Shown here: piece by piece, positions 57,660 through 64,000 of the stretch
Layout of the letters: each line of letters begins with the position of its first letter
How positions within the stretch are numbered: the first letter of the stretch is position 1
Source of the DNA: Sphingomonas mollis
GTDB taxonomy: Bacteria > Pseudomonadota > Alphaproteobacteria > Sphingomonadales > Sphingomonadaceae
NCBI RefSeq assembly: GCF_016427505.1
Contig: NZ_JAELXS010000009.1
Location: 1 to 64,000, forward strand
Reading direction: 5' to 3'
Length of the DNA stretch: 64,000 bases
Notes under the pieces: model-generated
The model's input: the letters and a program-made list of their open reading frames with translations, nothing else
Databases searched by the model: none
What the model was told of the DNA's origin: nothing
Translations under genes and position numbers: made by a program

Positions 57660-59302
57660 GCCAGTCTCCGTTTACCCGGCCAGTCCTCCAGGACCGCATC
57701 GGGAAAAGCCTCTCGGGCGGCGCGTACCATGGGCGAGTCCCAGGCGGCCAGCCGCTTCGTCTCCTCGGCCGCCTCCTCCTGCTCTTTCAGCGTCGGCGTA
57801 CCGGGTACGTCGTCGAAGGTAATGCGCCAGACCTGTTTCGTCATCGCCTTCAGCACCAGCGCCAGATCGGTGACGGTATCCGCCGCCATCGGCCGACTGC
57901 CGCTCAGCACCAGTTCGGGCGGCGCATAGCGGACGACACGGGCGCCGTTATGCAGCCGCGCCGCCAGCGCCAGCGATCCGTTATCCTCCAGCCGCCTGAC
58001 CAGATCCTCGAACCGCTCGGGCAACACCGCCTCGACGGGCGCCGGTGGCGGTGCAGGCGGCGCGGCGATCACCGGGGCAGCGGCGGCGGGTGCATGGCCG
58101 TCCGCCAGACGCCGCGCGAGATCGCCCGGATCGGGCAATTGCGAGGCATGGATGACGCGCAGCAACGCCATCTCGGCCGCCTCGATCGGCAGGGCGGCGT
58201 GCGCGACCTCGTCATGCCCCTTCAGCACCAGTTGCCACAATCGGTGCAGCACCGGGAACGACAGCCCCGCCGCCCAGTCCGCCCGCGCGGTCCGCTCCTC
58301 GACCGGCTGCGACGGATCGGCCGCCGCGCCGACCTTGGCCAATGTGATGCCGTGCACCGTCTCCAGCAGCGACCGCAACACCGACACCGGATCGACGCCA
58401 TAATCATATTGGCGGCGCAGGCTGACCAGCGCCCCCGCCGCGTCGCCGGCCAGCAGCATCGCGAACAGATCGCGCACCGCCCCGCGGTCGGACAGGCCCA
58501 GCATCTGGCGCACCGCCTCCGCCGTCACGCCACCGCCGTCGAGGCCAGCATGGGCGATCCCCTGATCGAGGATCGACAGGCCGTCGCGCGCCGACCCTTC
58601 GGCGGCGCGGGCAATCAGCGCCAGTGCCTCCGGCTCGGCGGTCACGCCCTCCTTGCGGCATACCTCCGCGAAATGATCCGCGAGCTTTTCGGCCGGGATG
58701 CGGCGCAGGTCGAATCGCTGGCACCGCGACAGGACGGTGATGGGCACCTTGTTCACCTCGGTCGTGGCGAACAGGAATTTCACATGCGCGGGCGGTTCCT
58801 CCAGCGTCTTCAACAGCGCGTTGAAGGCGTTTTTCGAGAGCATGTGGACCTCGTCCACGATATAGATCTTGAAGCGCGCGGACACCGCCGAATAGCGCGA
58901 GGCATCGATGATCTCGCGGACATCGTCGACGCCGGTATGGCTGGCGGCGTCCATCTCGATCACGTCGATGTGCCGGCCCTCGGCGATCGCCCGGCACGGC
59001 TCGCAGACGCCGCAGGGGTCGATCGTCGGGCCGCCCTGACCGTCCGGGCCGACGCAGTTGAGCGCCTTCGCGATCAGGCGGGCGGTCGACGTCTTCCCGA
59101 CGCCGCGGACGCCGGTCATCAGAAACGCATGGGCCAGCCGGTCGCGCTTGATCGCGTTGCCCAGCGTCGTGACCATCGCATCCTGACCGATCAGTTCGGA
59201 AAACGTCTGCGGACGATATTTGCGGGCAAGGACGCGATACGCCTCGGGCGGCGGGGCGGTGGCAGGCTGTGGCGGTTCGCCGAGGTCGAAGGAGTCGGAC
59301 AT
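57656..59302 (-). CDS. dnaX: DNA polymerase III gamma/tau subunit
   Basis: 548 aa clamp-loader ATPase. Walker A GVRGVGKTSTARLIAKALNC, zinc Cys in DPCGVCEPCRAIAEG, Walker B VDEVHMLSKNAFNALLKTLE and sensor 1 TTEVNKVPITVLSRCQRF. A C-terminal region without the long E. coli tau end. No A-rich slippery sequence for gamma production was noticed. The SRP RNA gene lies upstream on the same strand. Confidence 0.97.
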   Translation of the reverse strand: MSDSFDLGEPPQPATAPPPEAYRVLARKYRPQTFSELIGQDAMVTTLGNAIKRDRLAHAFLMTGVRGVGKTSTARLIAKALNCVGPDGQGGPTIDPCGVCEPCRAIAEGRHIDVIEMDAASHTGVDDVREIIDASRYSAVSARFKIYIVDEVHMLSKNAFNALLKTLEEPPAHVKFLFATTEVNKVPITVLSRCQRFDLRRIPAEKLADHFAEVCRKEGVTAEPEALALIARAAEGSARDGLSILDQGIAHAGLDGGGVTAEAVRQMLGLSDRGAVRDLFAMLLAGDAAGALVSLRRQYDYGVDPVSVLRSLLETVHGITLAKVGAAADPSQPVEERTARADWAAGLSFPVLHRLWQLVLKGHDEVAHAALPIEAAEMALLRVIHASQLPDPGDLARRLADGHAPAAAAPVIAAPPAPPPAPVEAVLPERFEDLVRRLEDNGSLALAARLHNGARVVRYAPPELVLSGSRPMAADTVTDLALVLKAMTKQVWRITFDDVPGTPTLKEQEEAAEETKRLAAWDSPMVRAAREAFPDAVLEDWPGKRRLA

Positions 59303-59423
59303 TGCCGTCGTCTTAGCCGGTCGGCGGGGCGGTGTGGAGGGGAATAGCGTCGCGGCGAAGCCGCGTCGTCAGACGATACTTTGCACCGCTGGCCGCGCCA
59401 GCACGTTTTACACGTGCTTGCGG

Positions 59424-59516
59424 TGGGAGCCGGGACGACCCGCGGCGAAATCGTTGCGGCTGCTTCCGTCAGGACCTGACCGGGTTGGCGACGACCACGT
59501 CCGCCCGACTCCCAGG
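59424..59516 (-). ncRNA. ffs: Signal recognition particle RNA (4.5S-type, small bacterial)
   Basis: On the minus strand GGTCAGGTCC...GGAAGCAGCC, the conserved domain IV loop, is present (complement at 59458-59482), with CTGAC between, as in the 4.5S tip. The outer stem GGGAGTCGGG pairs with CCCGGCTCCC (59426-59435 and 59505-59514). Ends are approximate to a few bases. It is upstream of dnaX, a usual ffs location, and its protein partner is Ffh at 28275-29789. Confidence 0.93.
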
Positions 59517-59552
59517 CGCCCTATGGCGGAGCCGGGCGGATCGATCAAGTCG

Positions 59553-59783
59553 TCAGCGACGAACGCGGACGGTGCGACACACTTGCACCCGGCGACCGTC
59601 GCGCCAGCGGTTGGTGCAGACCCGACGCGTACGGACCCGGTCGCGGCCACGGTAATGGCGTCCGCCGTCATGGCGAACGACGGTGCGTTCATGGACGACG
59701 GTGCGCTGCGCGGCCGCCGGGGCGATCGGCGCGAGGCCGGACAGCACGACCAGACCGGCGGCAAAAAGGGTGGTGAGTTTCAT
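59553..59783 (-). CDS. Small secreted Arg-rich protein, 76 aa
   Basis: Unrecognised. A clear signal peptide (MKLTTLFAAGLVVLSGLAP ...AQ) is followed by a mature part rich in Arg/His/Val (GGRHYRGRDRVRTRRVCTNR, then RWRDGRRVQVCRTVRVRR). It has two Cys (CTNR... and QVCR), likely a disulfide. It is adjacent to a second, similarly built gene (59865-60161), with a shared VC...C spacing, so the two are probably distant paralogues. Confidence 0.75.
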   Translation of the reverse strand: MKLTTLFAAGLVVLSGLAPIAPAAAQRTVVHERTVVRHDGGRHYRGRDRVRTRRVCTNRWRDGRRVQVCRTVRVRR

Positions 59784-59864
59784 GCGATGCTTCCTTCGAT
59801 ATCCCGGAACCGGGCGGAATGCGTGGATGAACCGGACCGTTCCAACCGGCCCGGTCCGGTCGAA

Positions 59865-60161
59865 TCAGCGATAGCCGCGGAAACAGGTGCGGACCGGCCC
59901 GTACCGACCGCGCTCCATGTGGCAGACGAGGCGACCTCGTCCACGACCGCGATAACCACCGTTCCAGCGCCCGCGATCGCGACGATAGCCGCCGTTCCAC
60001 CTCTGACCGCGGTCCCAGCGATCCCCGCGCCAGCCGCGATCATGACCATATCCGCGGTCATACCCACGGCCATAACCGTGACGAGGCTGGGCATCGGCGG
60101 ACGCGGCGACGAAGGTGCCGCTGGCGAGCAGGCCGGCACCGATCAGGGCGACGATTTTCAT
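59865..60161 (-). CDS. Small secreted Gly/Tyr/Arg-rich protein, 98 aa
   Basis: Unrecognised. Signal peptide MKIVALIGAGLLASGTFVAA ends at ADAQ, then a low-complexity repeat built from RGY, RGW, NGGYR, DRG units (about 28-70). A C-terminal basic end LVCHMERGRYGPVRTCFRGY has two Cys. Probably a secreted, surface-associated basic protein; the function is unknown. GAGTAAGAGCTC precedes the ATG on the minus strand. Confidence 0.78.
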   Translation of the reverse strand: MKIVALIGAGLLASGTFVAASADAQPRHGYGRGYDRGYGHDRGWRGDRWDRGQRWNGGYRRDRGRWNGGYRGRGRGRLVCHMERGRYGPVRTCFRGYR

Positions 60162-60261
60162 GAGCTCTTACTCCGTTACGCACCCCCCGAACTACGGCGG
60201 GCAGGGCACGGATATGAGCCGGGCAGGATGGATCGATACTGAACCCCATGTTGTCGGAATG

Positions 60262-60573
60262 TCAGCTTCGGGGGATCCGCACCGTCAGGCCATCGAGCGC
60301 GGATGTCAGGATGATCTGGCAGGCCAGCCGGCTGGTGCGCGTGGCCGCCGGGGCGAGATCGAGCAGATCCTCCTCGTTCTCGCTGGCGGGCGGCAGGCGC
60401 GGTGCATCGGCGGGATCGACGATGACGTGGCAGGTGGCGCACGCGAGATCGCCGTTGCAGGTCCCCTCCAGCGGCTGCCCCGCCGCCTGCGCGACGTCGA
60501 GCAGGCGAACGCCGTCCGCGCCCTGCGCATCGGTGACGGTGCCGTCGGTCGCGACGAAACGGACCCGGATCAC
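60262..60573 (-). CDS. 2Fe-2S ferredoxin (adrenodoxin-type)
   Basis: 103 aa starting GTG. Plant/adrenodoxin-type cluster: CNGDLACATCHVIV (Cys about 39, 45, 48) with the fourth Cys in SRLACQII (about 84). The distal ASENEEDLLDLAP loop matches ISC-type or P450-redox ferredoxins. The GTG overlaps the upstream desulfurase stop, so it is co-translated with the desulfurases and could serve Fe-S assembly. Confidence 0.9.
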   Translation of the reverse strand: MIRVRFVATDGTVTDAQGADGVRLLDVAQAAGQPLEGTCNGDLACATCHVIVDPADAPRLPPASENEEDLLDLAPAATRTSRLACQIILTSALDGLTVRIPRS

Positions 60574-61655
60574 AGGCGCTGTGCCTCCGCGGCCGCGATG
60601 ATCGCGTCGATCGCGGCGGTGAAGCCGGTTTCGGTCGTGTAGCGCCCCCAGCCCAGCCGGATCGACGATCGCGCCGGCCCCTCACCCAGACCGATCGCCC
60701 GCAGGACATGGCTCGACCGGCCGGAGCCGCTGGCACAGGCCGATCCGGCGGAGAAGGCGAGATCGCGACAATCGGACATCAGGCGCGCGACATCGAGCCC
60801 GGCGCTACGGATGTTGAGATTGCCGCGATAGCGGGGCGCGTCGGTGCCGTTCAGTTGCCAGTCGGACGGCAGCCGGGCGGACGCGATCCGCCACAGATTG
60901 TCGATATGCATTTGATCCGCTTCTGCCTGCGTCGCCATCAGCGAGGCCGCCACCCCGAACCCCGCACAAAGCGACGGACTGAGCGTTCCCGATCGCCCCG
61001 GTGCCTCCTGACCACCGCCGTGGAGCAACGGCGCGAGATCGACACCGTCGCGTATCCACAGGGCGCCCACGCCCTTCGGCCCGTAGATTTTATGCGCCGA
61101 GATCGCGATCATGTCGCACGTCGGCGGAATGGATACGCGGCCATATCCCTGCACGGCATCGCACAGCATCAGCGCACCGGCAGCGCGGGCCATCGCCGCC
61201 AGTTCGGCGATCGGCTGGATCACGCCGATCTCGTTATTGACGAGCATCGCCACGACCAGTCCGACCCTCGGCACGATCGCCGCACGGGCAGTGTCGAGAT
61301 CGACCAGACCATCCGGACCGACCGGTAATATCATGACCGCCCGCCCGCTCTTCGCCTCCGCCGCGACGGTATCGAGAACGGCGGCGTGTTCCGTCGCCAG
61401 GGTGACGATCGGCCCGGTCGTTCCCTTGATCGCCCAGTTGAGCGATTCGGTCGCACCGCTGGTGAAGGCGATGCGACCACCGGGCGGACAGAGTGCCGCA
61501 ATCTGATCGCGCGCCACCTCCACCGCCGCCCGCGCCGCACGACCGGGACGATGCGGAGAGTGAGGATTGGCGTGCTGATCGCGCAGCCAGGGCAGCATCG
61601 CCGCCAATGCCTCGGGCGCGAGAGGGGTCGTCGCCTGATAATCGAGGTAGATCAT
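60570..61655 (-). CDS. Cysteine desulfurase (NifS/IscS-like), second of a tandem pair
   Basis: 361-aa PLP enzyme that takes sulfur from cysteine. N-terminus IYLDYQATTPLAPEALAAML, substrate site ATEHAAVLDTV, PLP Lys in AISAHKIYGPKGVGAL, and catalytic Cys loop FSAGSACASGSGRSSHVLRA. The active residues look complete. It overlaps both its neighbours (desulfurase upstream by ATGA, ferredoxin downstream), so the trio forms one unit. No IscU/SufU scaffold is adjacent. Confidence 0.93.
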   Translation of the reverse strand: MIYLDYQATTPLAPEALAAMLPWLRDQHANPHSPHRPGRAARAAVEVARDQIAALCPPGGRIAFTSGATESLNWAIKGTTGPIVTLATEHAAVLDTVAAEAKSGRAVMILPVGPDGLVDLDTARAAIVPRVGLVVAMLVNNEIGVIQPIAELAAMARAAGALMLCDAVQGYGRVSIPPTCDMIAISAHKIYGPKGVGALWIRDGVDLAPLLHGGGQEAPGRSGTLSPSLCAGFGVAASLMATQAEADQMHIDNLWRIASARLPSDWQLNGTDAPRYRGNLNIRSAGLDVARLMSDCRDLAFSAGSACASGSGRSSHVLRAIGLGEGPARSSIRLGWGRYTTETGFTAAIDAIIAAAEAQRL

Positions 61656-62737
61656 GCCGCGAACCGCCCGGTCGCACGCGCCATCGCCCGCCACGCGGCG
61701 ATGAAGGCATCGACGTCGGCGTCCGTCGTCGTGCGGCCGAAGCTGACGCGAATCACTTCGCGGGTGGCCGCCTCCGCCCAACCCATCGCCGACAGCACAT
61801 GGCTGGGCTTCATGCTGCCACTGGCACAAGCGCTGCCCGCCGATACGGCGAAGCCGGCAAGGTCGAGGCGGATCAGTTGCGCGGTCGCGGCGGTGCCGGA
61901 CAGGCGGTACGACCCGATCGCCGGATGCCGCCATGCGTGCCGGGCAGCCACCTCGCCGCCCGACCGTGCGATCGCATCGTCGAGCCGGGCGCGCAGCAGC
62001 ACCATCCGGTCGATGTCCTCGGGCTCGGCCAGCGCGGCGGCATAGCCCAGCACGGCGGGGACGTTCTCGGTGCCGGGGCGATAGCCGCGCTCCTGCCCGC
62101 CGGTCGGCATCAACGCGGCAAGATCGCGGACCAGCAGCGCGCCGATACCCGGCGGCCCGCCACGTTTGTGCGCCGACAGAGCGACGAAATCGGCCTGTGC
62201 GGCCAAGTCCCGATCGGCGCCCACAGGCATCTGCGCGGCATCGACCAGCAGCCGGCCACCCGCCGCATGAACGATGGCCGCGATCTCGGCGAGCGGTTGC
62301 CGCACCCCGGTCTCGCTGTTGCACCATTGCGCGGCGACCAGTGCGGGGGTGGGATCGGCGGTTATCCATTCGCGCAGCGCCGACAGATCGATCGTCCCGT
62401 CCGCCGTCACCGGCAACACCGTCGCATGCGGGGCGGCACGCAGCACCGCGTCATGCTCGGTCGCGCCGATCGCGATCCGGGTGGCGGTGCCGCGACACAG
62501 CGCGATCGCCAGCGATTCGCTTGCCCCACTGGTCAGCAGCGCCTCGCCCGTCCACCCATAGGCAGCGGCGATCGCACGGCGGGCATCTTCCAGGGCCGCA
62601 CGCGCGGCGCGACCCTCGGTATGCGGCGAGGATGGATTGGCCCAGTTCGCCAGCCCCGCCGCCATCGCCTCCCGGGCGAGTCGCGTCATCGGCGTGGTGG
62701 CGGCATGGTCGAGGTATAGGCGGGTCGAGGCGGTCAG
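61652..62737 (-). CDS. Cysteine desulfurase-like protein, first of the tandem pair, non-ATG start likely
   Basis: Group V aminotransferase. The conserved N-terminal motif YLDHAATTP lies before the first in-frame ATG (62689), so translation must begin upstream. No ATG, GTG or TTG exists in frame between that motif and 62800; CTG at 62737 with GGAA upstream gives LTASTRLYLDHAATTPMTR. Length is then 361 aa, equal to the downstream copy. Catalytic Cys is in AVSAGSACASGSMKPSHVLS; the PLP Lys in ALSAHKRGGPPGIGALL. Divergent from the alpha/beta hydrolase at 62845. Confidence 0.85.
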   Translation of the reverse strand: MTASTRLYLDHAATTPMTRLAREAMAAGLANWANPSSPHTEGRAARAALEDARRAIAAAYGWTGEALLTSGASESLAIALCRGTATRIAIGATEHDAVLRAAPHATVLPVTADGTIDLSALREWITADPTPALVAAQWCNSETGVRQPLAEIAAIVHAAGGRLLVDAAQMPVGADRDLAAQADFVALSAHKRGGPPGIGALLVRDLAALMPTGGQERGYRPGTENVPAVLGYAAALAEPEDIDRMVLLRARLDDAIARSGGEVAARHAWRHPAIGSYRLSGTAATAQLIRLDLAGFAVSAGSACASGSMKPSHVLSAMGWAEAATREVIRVSFGRTTTDADVDAFIAAWRAMARATGRFAA

Positions 62738-62844
62738 GATCGTTCCATCGATAAAACAGGGCCGATTGCGGAGAAGGGCTTTGCGCCTATATAGCGCCCC
62801 ACATTCCGCGCTCCACCCGGCGCGCCCCAGATTGGCGAGTTTCC

Positions 62845-63501
62845 ATGCCCGAAGTCATCTTTCCCGGTCCCGAAGGCCGTCTGGAGGGCCGTTTCGCGCC
62901 CGCTCCCCGTCCCCGCGCACCCGTCGCGATGATCCTGCATCCGCACCCGTCGGCGGGCGGCACGATGAACAACCGTATCGTGCAGGAACTGTACAAGACG
63001 TTCCAGCGGCGCGGTTTCGCCACGCTGCGGTTCAATTTCCGTGGCGTCGGCAAGAGCCAGGGCGTGTTCGACAACGGCATCGGCGAATTGTCCGATGCGG
63101 CATCGGCGCTCGACTGGGTGCAGAGCTTTCACCCGGAGGCATCGACGACGTGGATCGCCGGATCGGGCTTCGGCGCGTGGATCGGCATGCAGTTGCTGAT
63201 GCGCCGTCCGGAAATCCGCGGCTTCATCTCGATCGCGCCGCCGGCGAACATGTTCGACTTCACCTTCCTCGCCCCCTGCCCGTCGTCTGGCATCATCATC
63301 CAGGGCGAGAATGACGAGGTGGTCACGCCAGTGTCGGTGCAGAAGCTGGTCGACAAGCTGCGCACCCAGAAGCACATCACCATCCACCACGACACGATCC
63401 CGAAGGCGAACCATTTCTTCGAGCATGAAATGCCCGAACTGATGGGATCGGTGGACAAATATCTGGACATGCGGCTCGATCCAAAGTCGCCGATCAAGTG
63501 A
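62845..63501 (+). CDS. Alpha/beta hydrolase-fold protein with altered nucleophile elbow
   Basis: 218 aa, COG2945-like alpha/beta hydrolase. HPHPSAGGTMNNRIVQELYK (oxyanion), FNFRGVGKSQG, and the elbow region IAGSGFGAWIGMQLLMRRPE. In relatives the elbow is GFSFGAW with Ser as the nucleophile; here it reads GSGFG, so the usual nucleophile position is Gly. The acid GENDEVVTP and His in PKANHFFEHE persist. Activity is therefore doubtful. It diverges from the desulfurase pair, a context seen in other alphaproteobacteria. Confidence 0.85.
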   Translation: MPEVIFPGPEGRLEGRFAPAPRPRAPVAMILHPHPSAGGTMNNRIVQELYKTFQRRGFATLRFNFRGVGKSQGVFDNGIGELSDAASALDWVQSFHPEASTTWIAGSGFGAWIGMQLLMRRPEIRGFISIAPPANMFDFTFLAPCPSSGIIIQGENDEVVTPVSVQKLVDKLRTQKHITIHHDTIPKANHFFEHEMPELMGSVDKYLDMRLDPKSPIK

Positions 63502-63616
63502 GGCTGGGCGCAGCGGATCAGCCAAGCTGATCTGCGCTAGGGTGCAAAGCCGGCCGGCGGCGCTCTGCGCCGTTCGACGGCATGGGCTTTGCCCGTGACG
63601 GGATTCAAGCAACCGC

Positions 63617-64000
63617 CTATTCGCCAACGACAGACTCAAGCCACGCGCCGAGCAACGCGAAATATGCCGGCGCGTTCGGTGCTGCCCGGGTCGCGAAACG
63701 AGTGTCGATCTGTCGTATGGGTGGAACATCCATCATCATCGCGTGATCGGCATTGTCGATCACGCGGACGGTGACCTGAGGAAACCGGGAAGCGGATGAT
63801 CGCAGCGAGGCGATCGAACCTGCCACCGGCACCCATGGATCCTTCTGCCCGAAGAGGATGAGCGTCGGTACGCGTGACCGTTCGAGCGCGCGCAGGGGAT
63901 CGGCGCTGATCTGCCGGCGCCATTCGGGATCGTCGATGTTCCCCCTCAGCCAAATCTGGTCGTACCACGGCGCGGTCTTCGCATCGGCTTCCGCTGCTTC
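63617..64000 (-). CDS. Alpha/beta hydrolase, C-terminal part (runs off the window)
   Basis: The last 127 codons of a minus-strand gene, its 5' part beyond position 64000. The reading frame is open to the edge. Visible parts are IDDPEWRRQISADPLRALER, then TLILFGQKDPWVPVAGSIAS (the acid loop) and RVIDNADHAMMMDVPP (His). These are the cap end and the last catalytic residues of an alpha/beta hydrolase. The nucleophile lies outside the window. Confidence 0.75.
   Translation of the reverse strand, partial: EAAEADAKTAPWYDQIWLRGNIDDPEWRRQISADPLRALERSRVPTLILFGQKDPWVPVAGSIASLRSSASRFPQVTVRVIDNADHAMMMDVPPIRQIDTRFATRAAPNAPAYFALLGAWLESVVGE

Noticed and set aside
59400..59422. AGCACGT/ACGTGCT hairpin beside the SRP RNA as an intrinsic terminator
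   Set aside because: A 7-bp stem without a following U tract on either strand; could be part of processing but not supported as a terminator.

Overview
The window is high-GC DNA with compact, ATGA-overlapping genes and an alphaproteobacterial gene set. It carries the CckA-pathway phosphotransferase ChpT, EcfG-type general-stress promoters, an eno-ftsB pair, a Psp operon with its own PspF, RpoH, and several small palindromic repeat families. This points to a sphingomonad (Sphingomonadales, Sphingomonas-like) chromosome. The assignment rests on gene content and style, not on a database search.

Layout. 1-12 kb: tRNA-Asp, an AI-2E type transporter, two large secreted hydrolases (S9 peptidase, DUF885), a stress-type alpha/beta hydrolase, ftsB-eno, a YqjD/YqjE/YqjK-like membrane operon, rhomboid and greA. 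12-22 kb: carB, an AT-rich orphan gene wedged between carB and carA, a carA with an apparent frameshift at a palindromic repeat, yqeY, a 426-bp inverted-repeat-bounded DUF559 nuclease element, then dnaG-rpoD. 22-34 kb: glycosyltransferase, the ribosomal/tRNA operon ffh-rpsP-small ORF-rimM-[interruption]-trmD-rplS, DUF924/mtaB/ftsY/yciB, sod. 34-39 kb: pspF and a sigma54-controlled psp operon with a run of five extra small PspB-like membrane/coiled-coil proteins. 38-45 kb: sufE, ferredoxin-like and J-domain proteins, SulP transporter plus a variant beta-carbonic anhydrase, a TPR/TonB-like protein and RNase P RNA. 45-51.5 kb: ampD-like amidase and a chemotaxis operon headed by chpT (chpT-cheA-cheW-cheY-cheB-cheR). 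51.5-64 kb: JAMM protease, RluD-type synthase, rpoH, an amine oxidase, mtgA, a CAP-domain protein, ybaB-dnaX with the SRP RNA gene upstream, two small secreted Arg-rich proteins, a ferredoxin, two tandem cysteine desulfurases and two alpha/beta hydrolases (the last cut by the window end).

How the parts work together. The window holds all three core SRP components (ffs RNA, ffh, ftsY), two sigma factors (rpoD, rpoH) and two envelope-stress systems: Psp under sigma54, and an EcfG-promoter set of small membrane proteins. It also holds Fe-S supply genes (sufE, two cysteine desulfurases, ferredoxins).

Most notable observations: (1) the psp operon extended by five tandem PspB-like small proteins that share a C-terminal LERIVTD...EIxRLR signature, led by a 54-aa secreted peptide; (2) a DUF559 nuclease gene exactly bounded by 38-bp inverted repeats that also encode its C-terminus, whose palindromic core recurs inside carA; (3) the orphan gene carried seamlessly between carA and carB; (4) a SulP-linked carbonic anhydrase lacking the catalytic-dyad aspartate.
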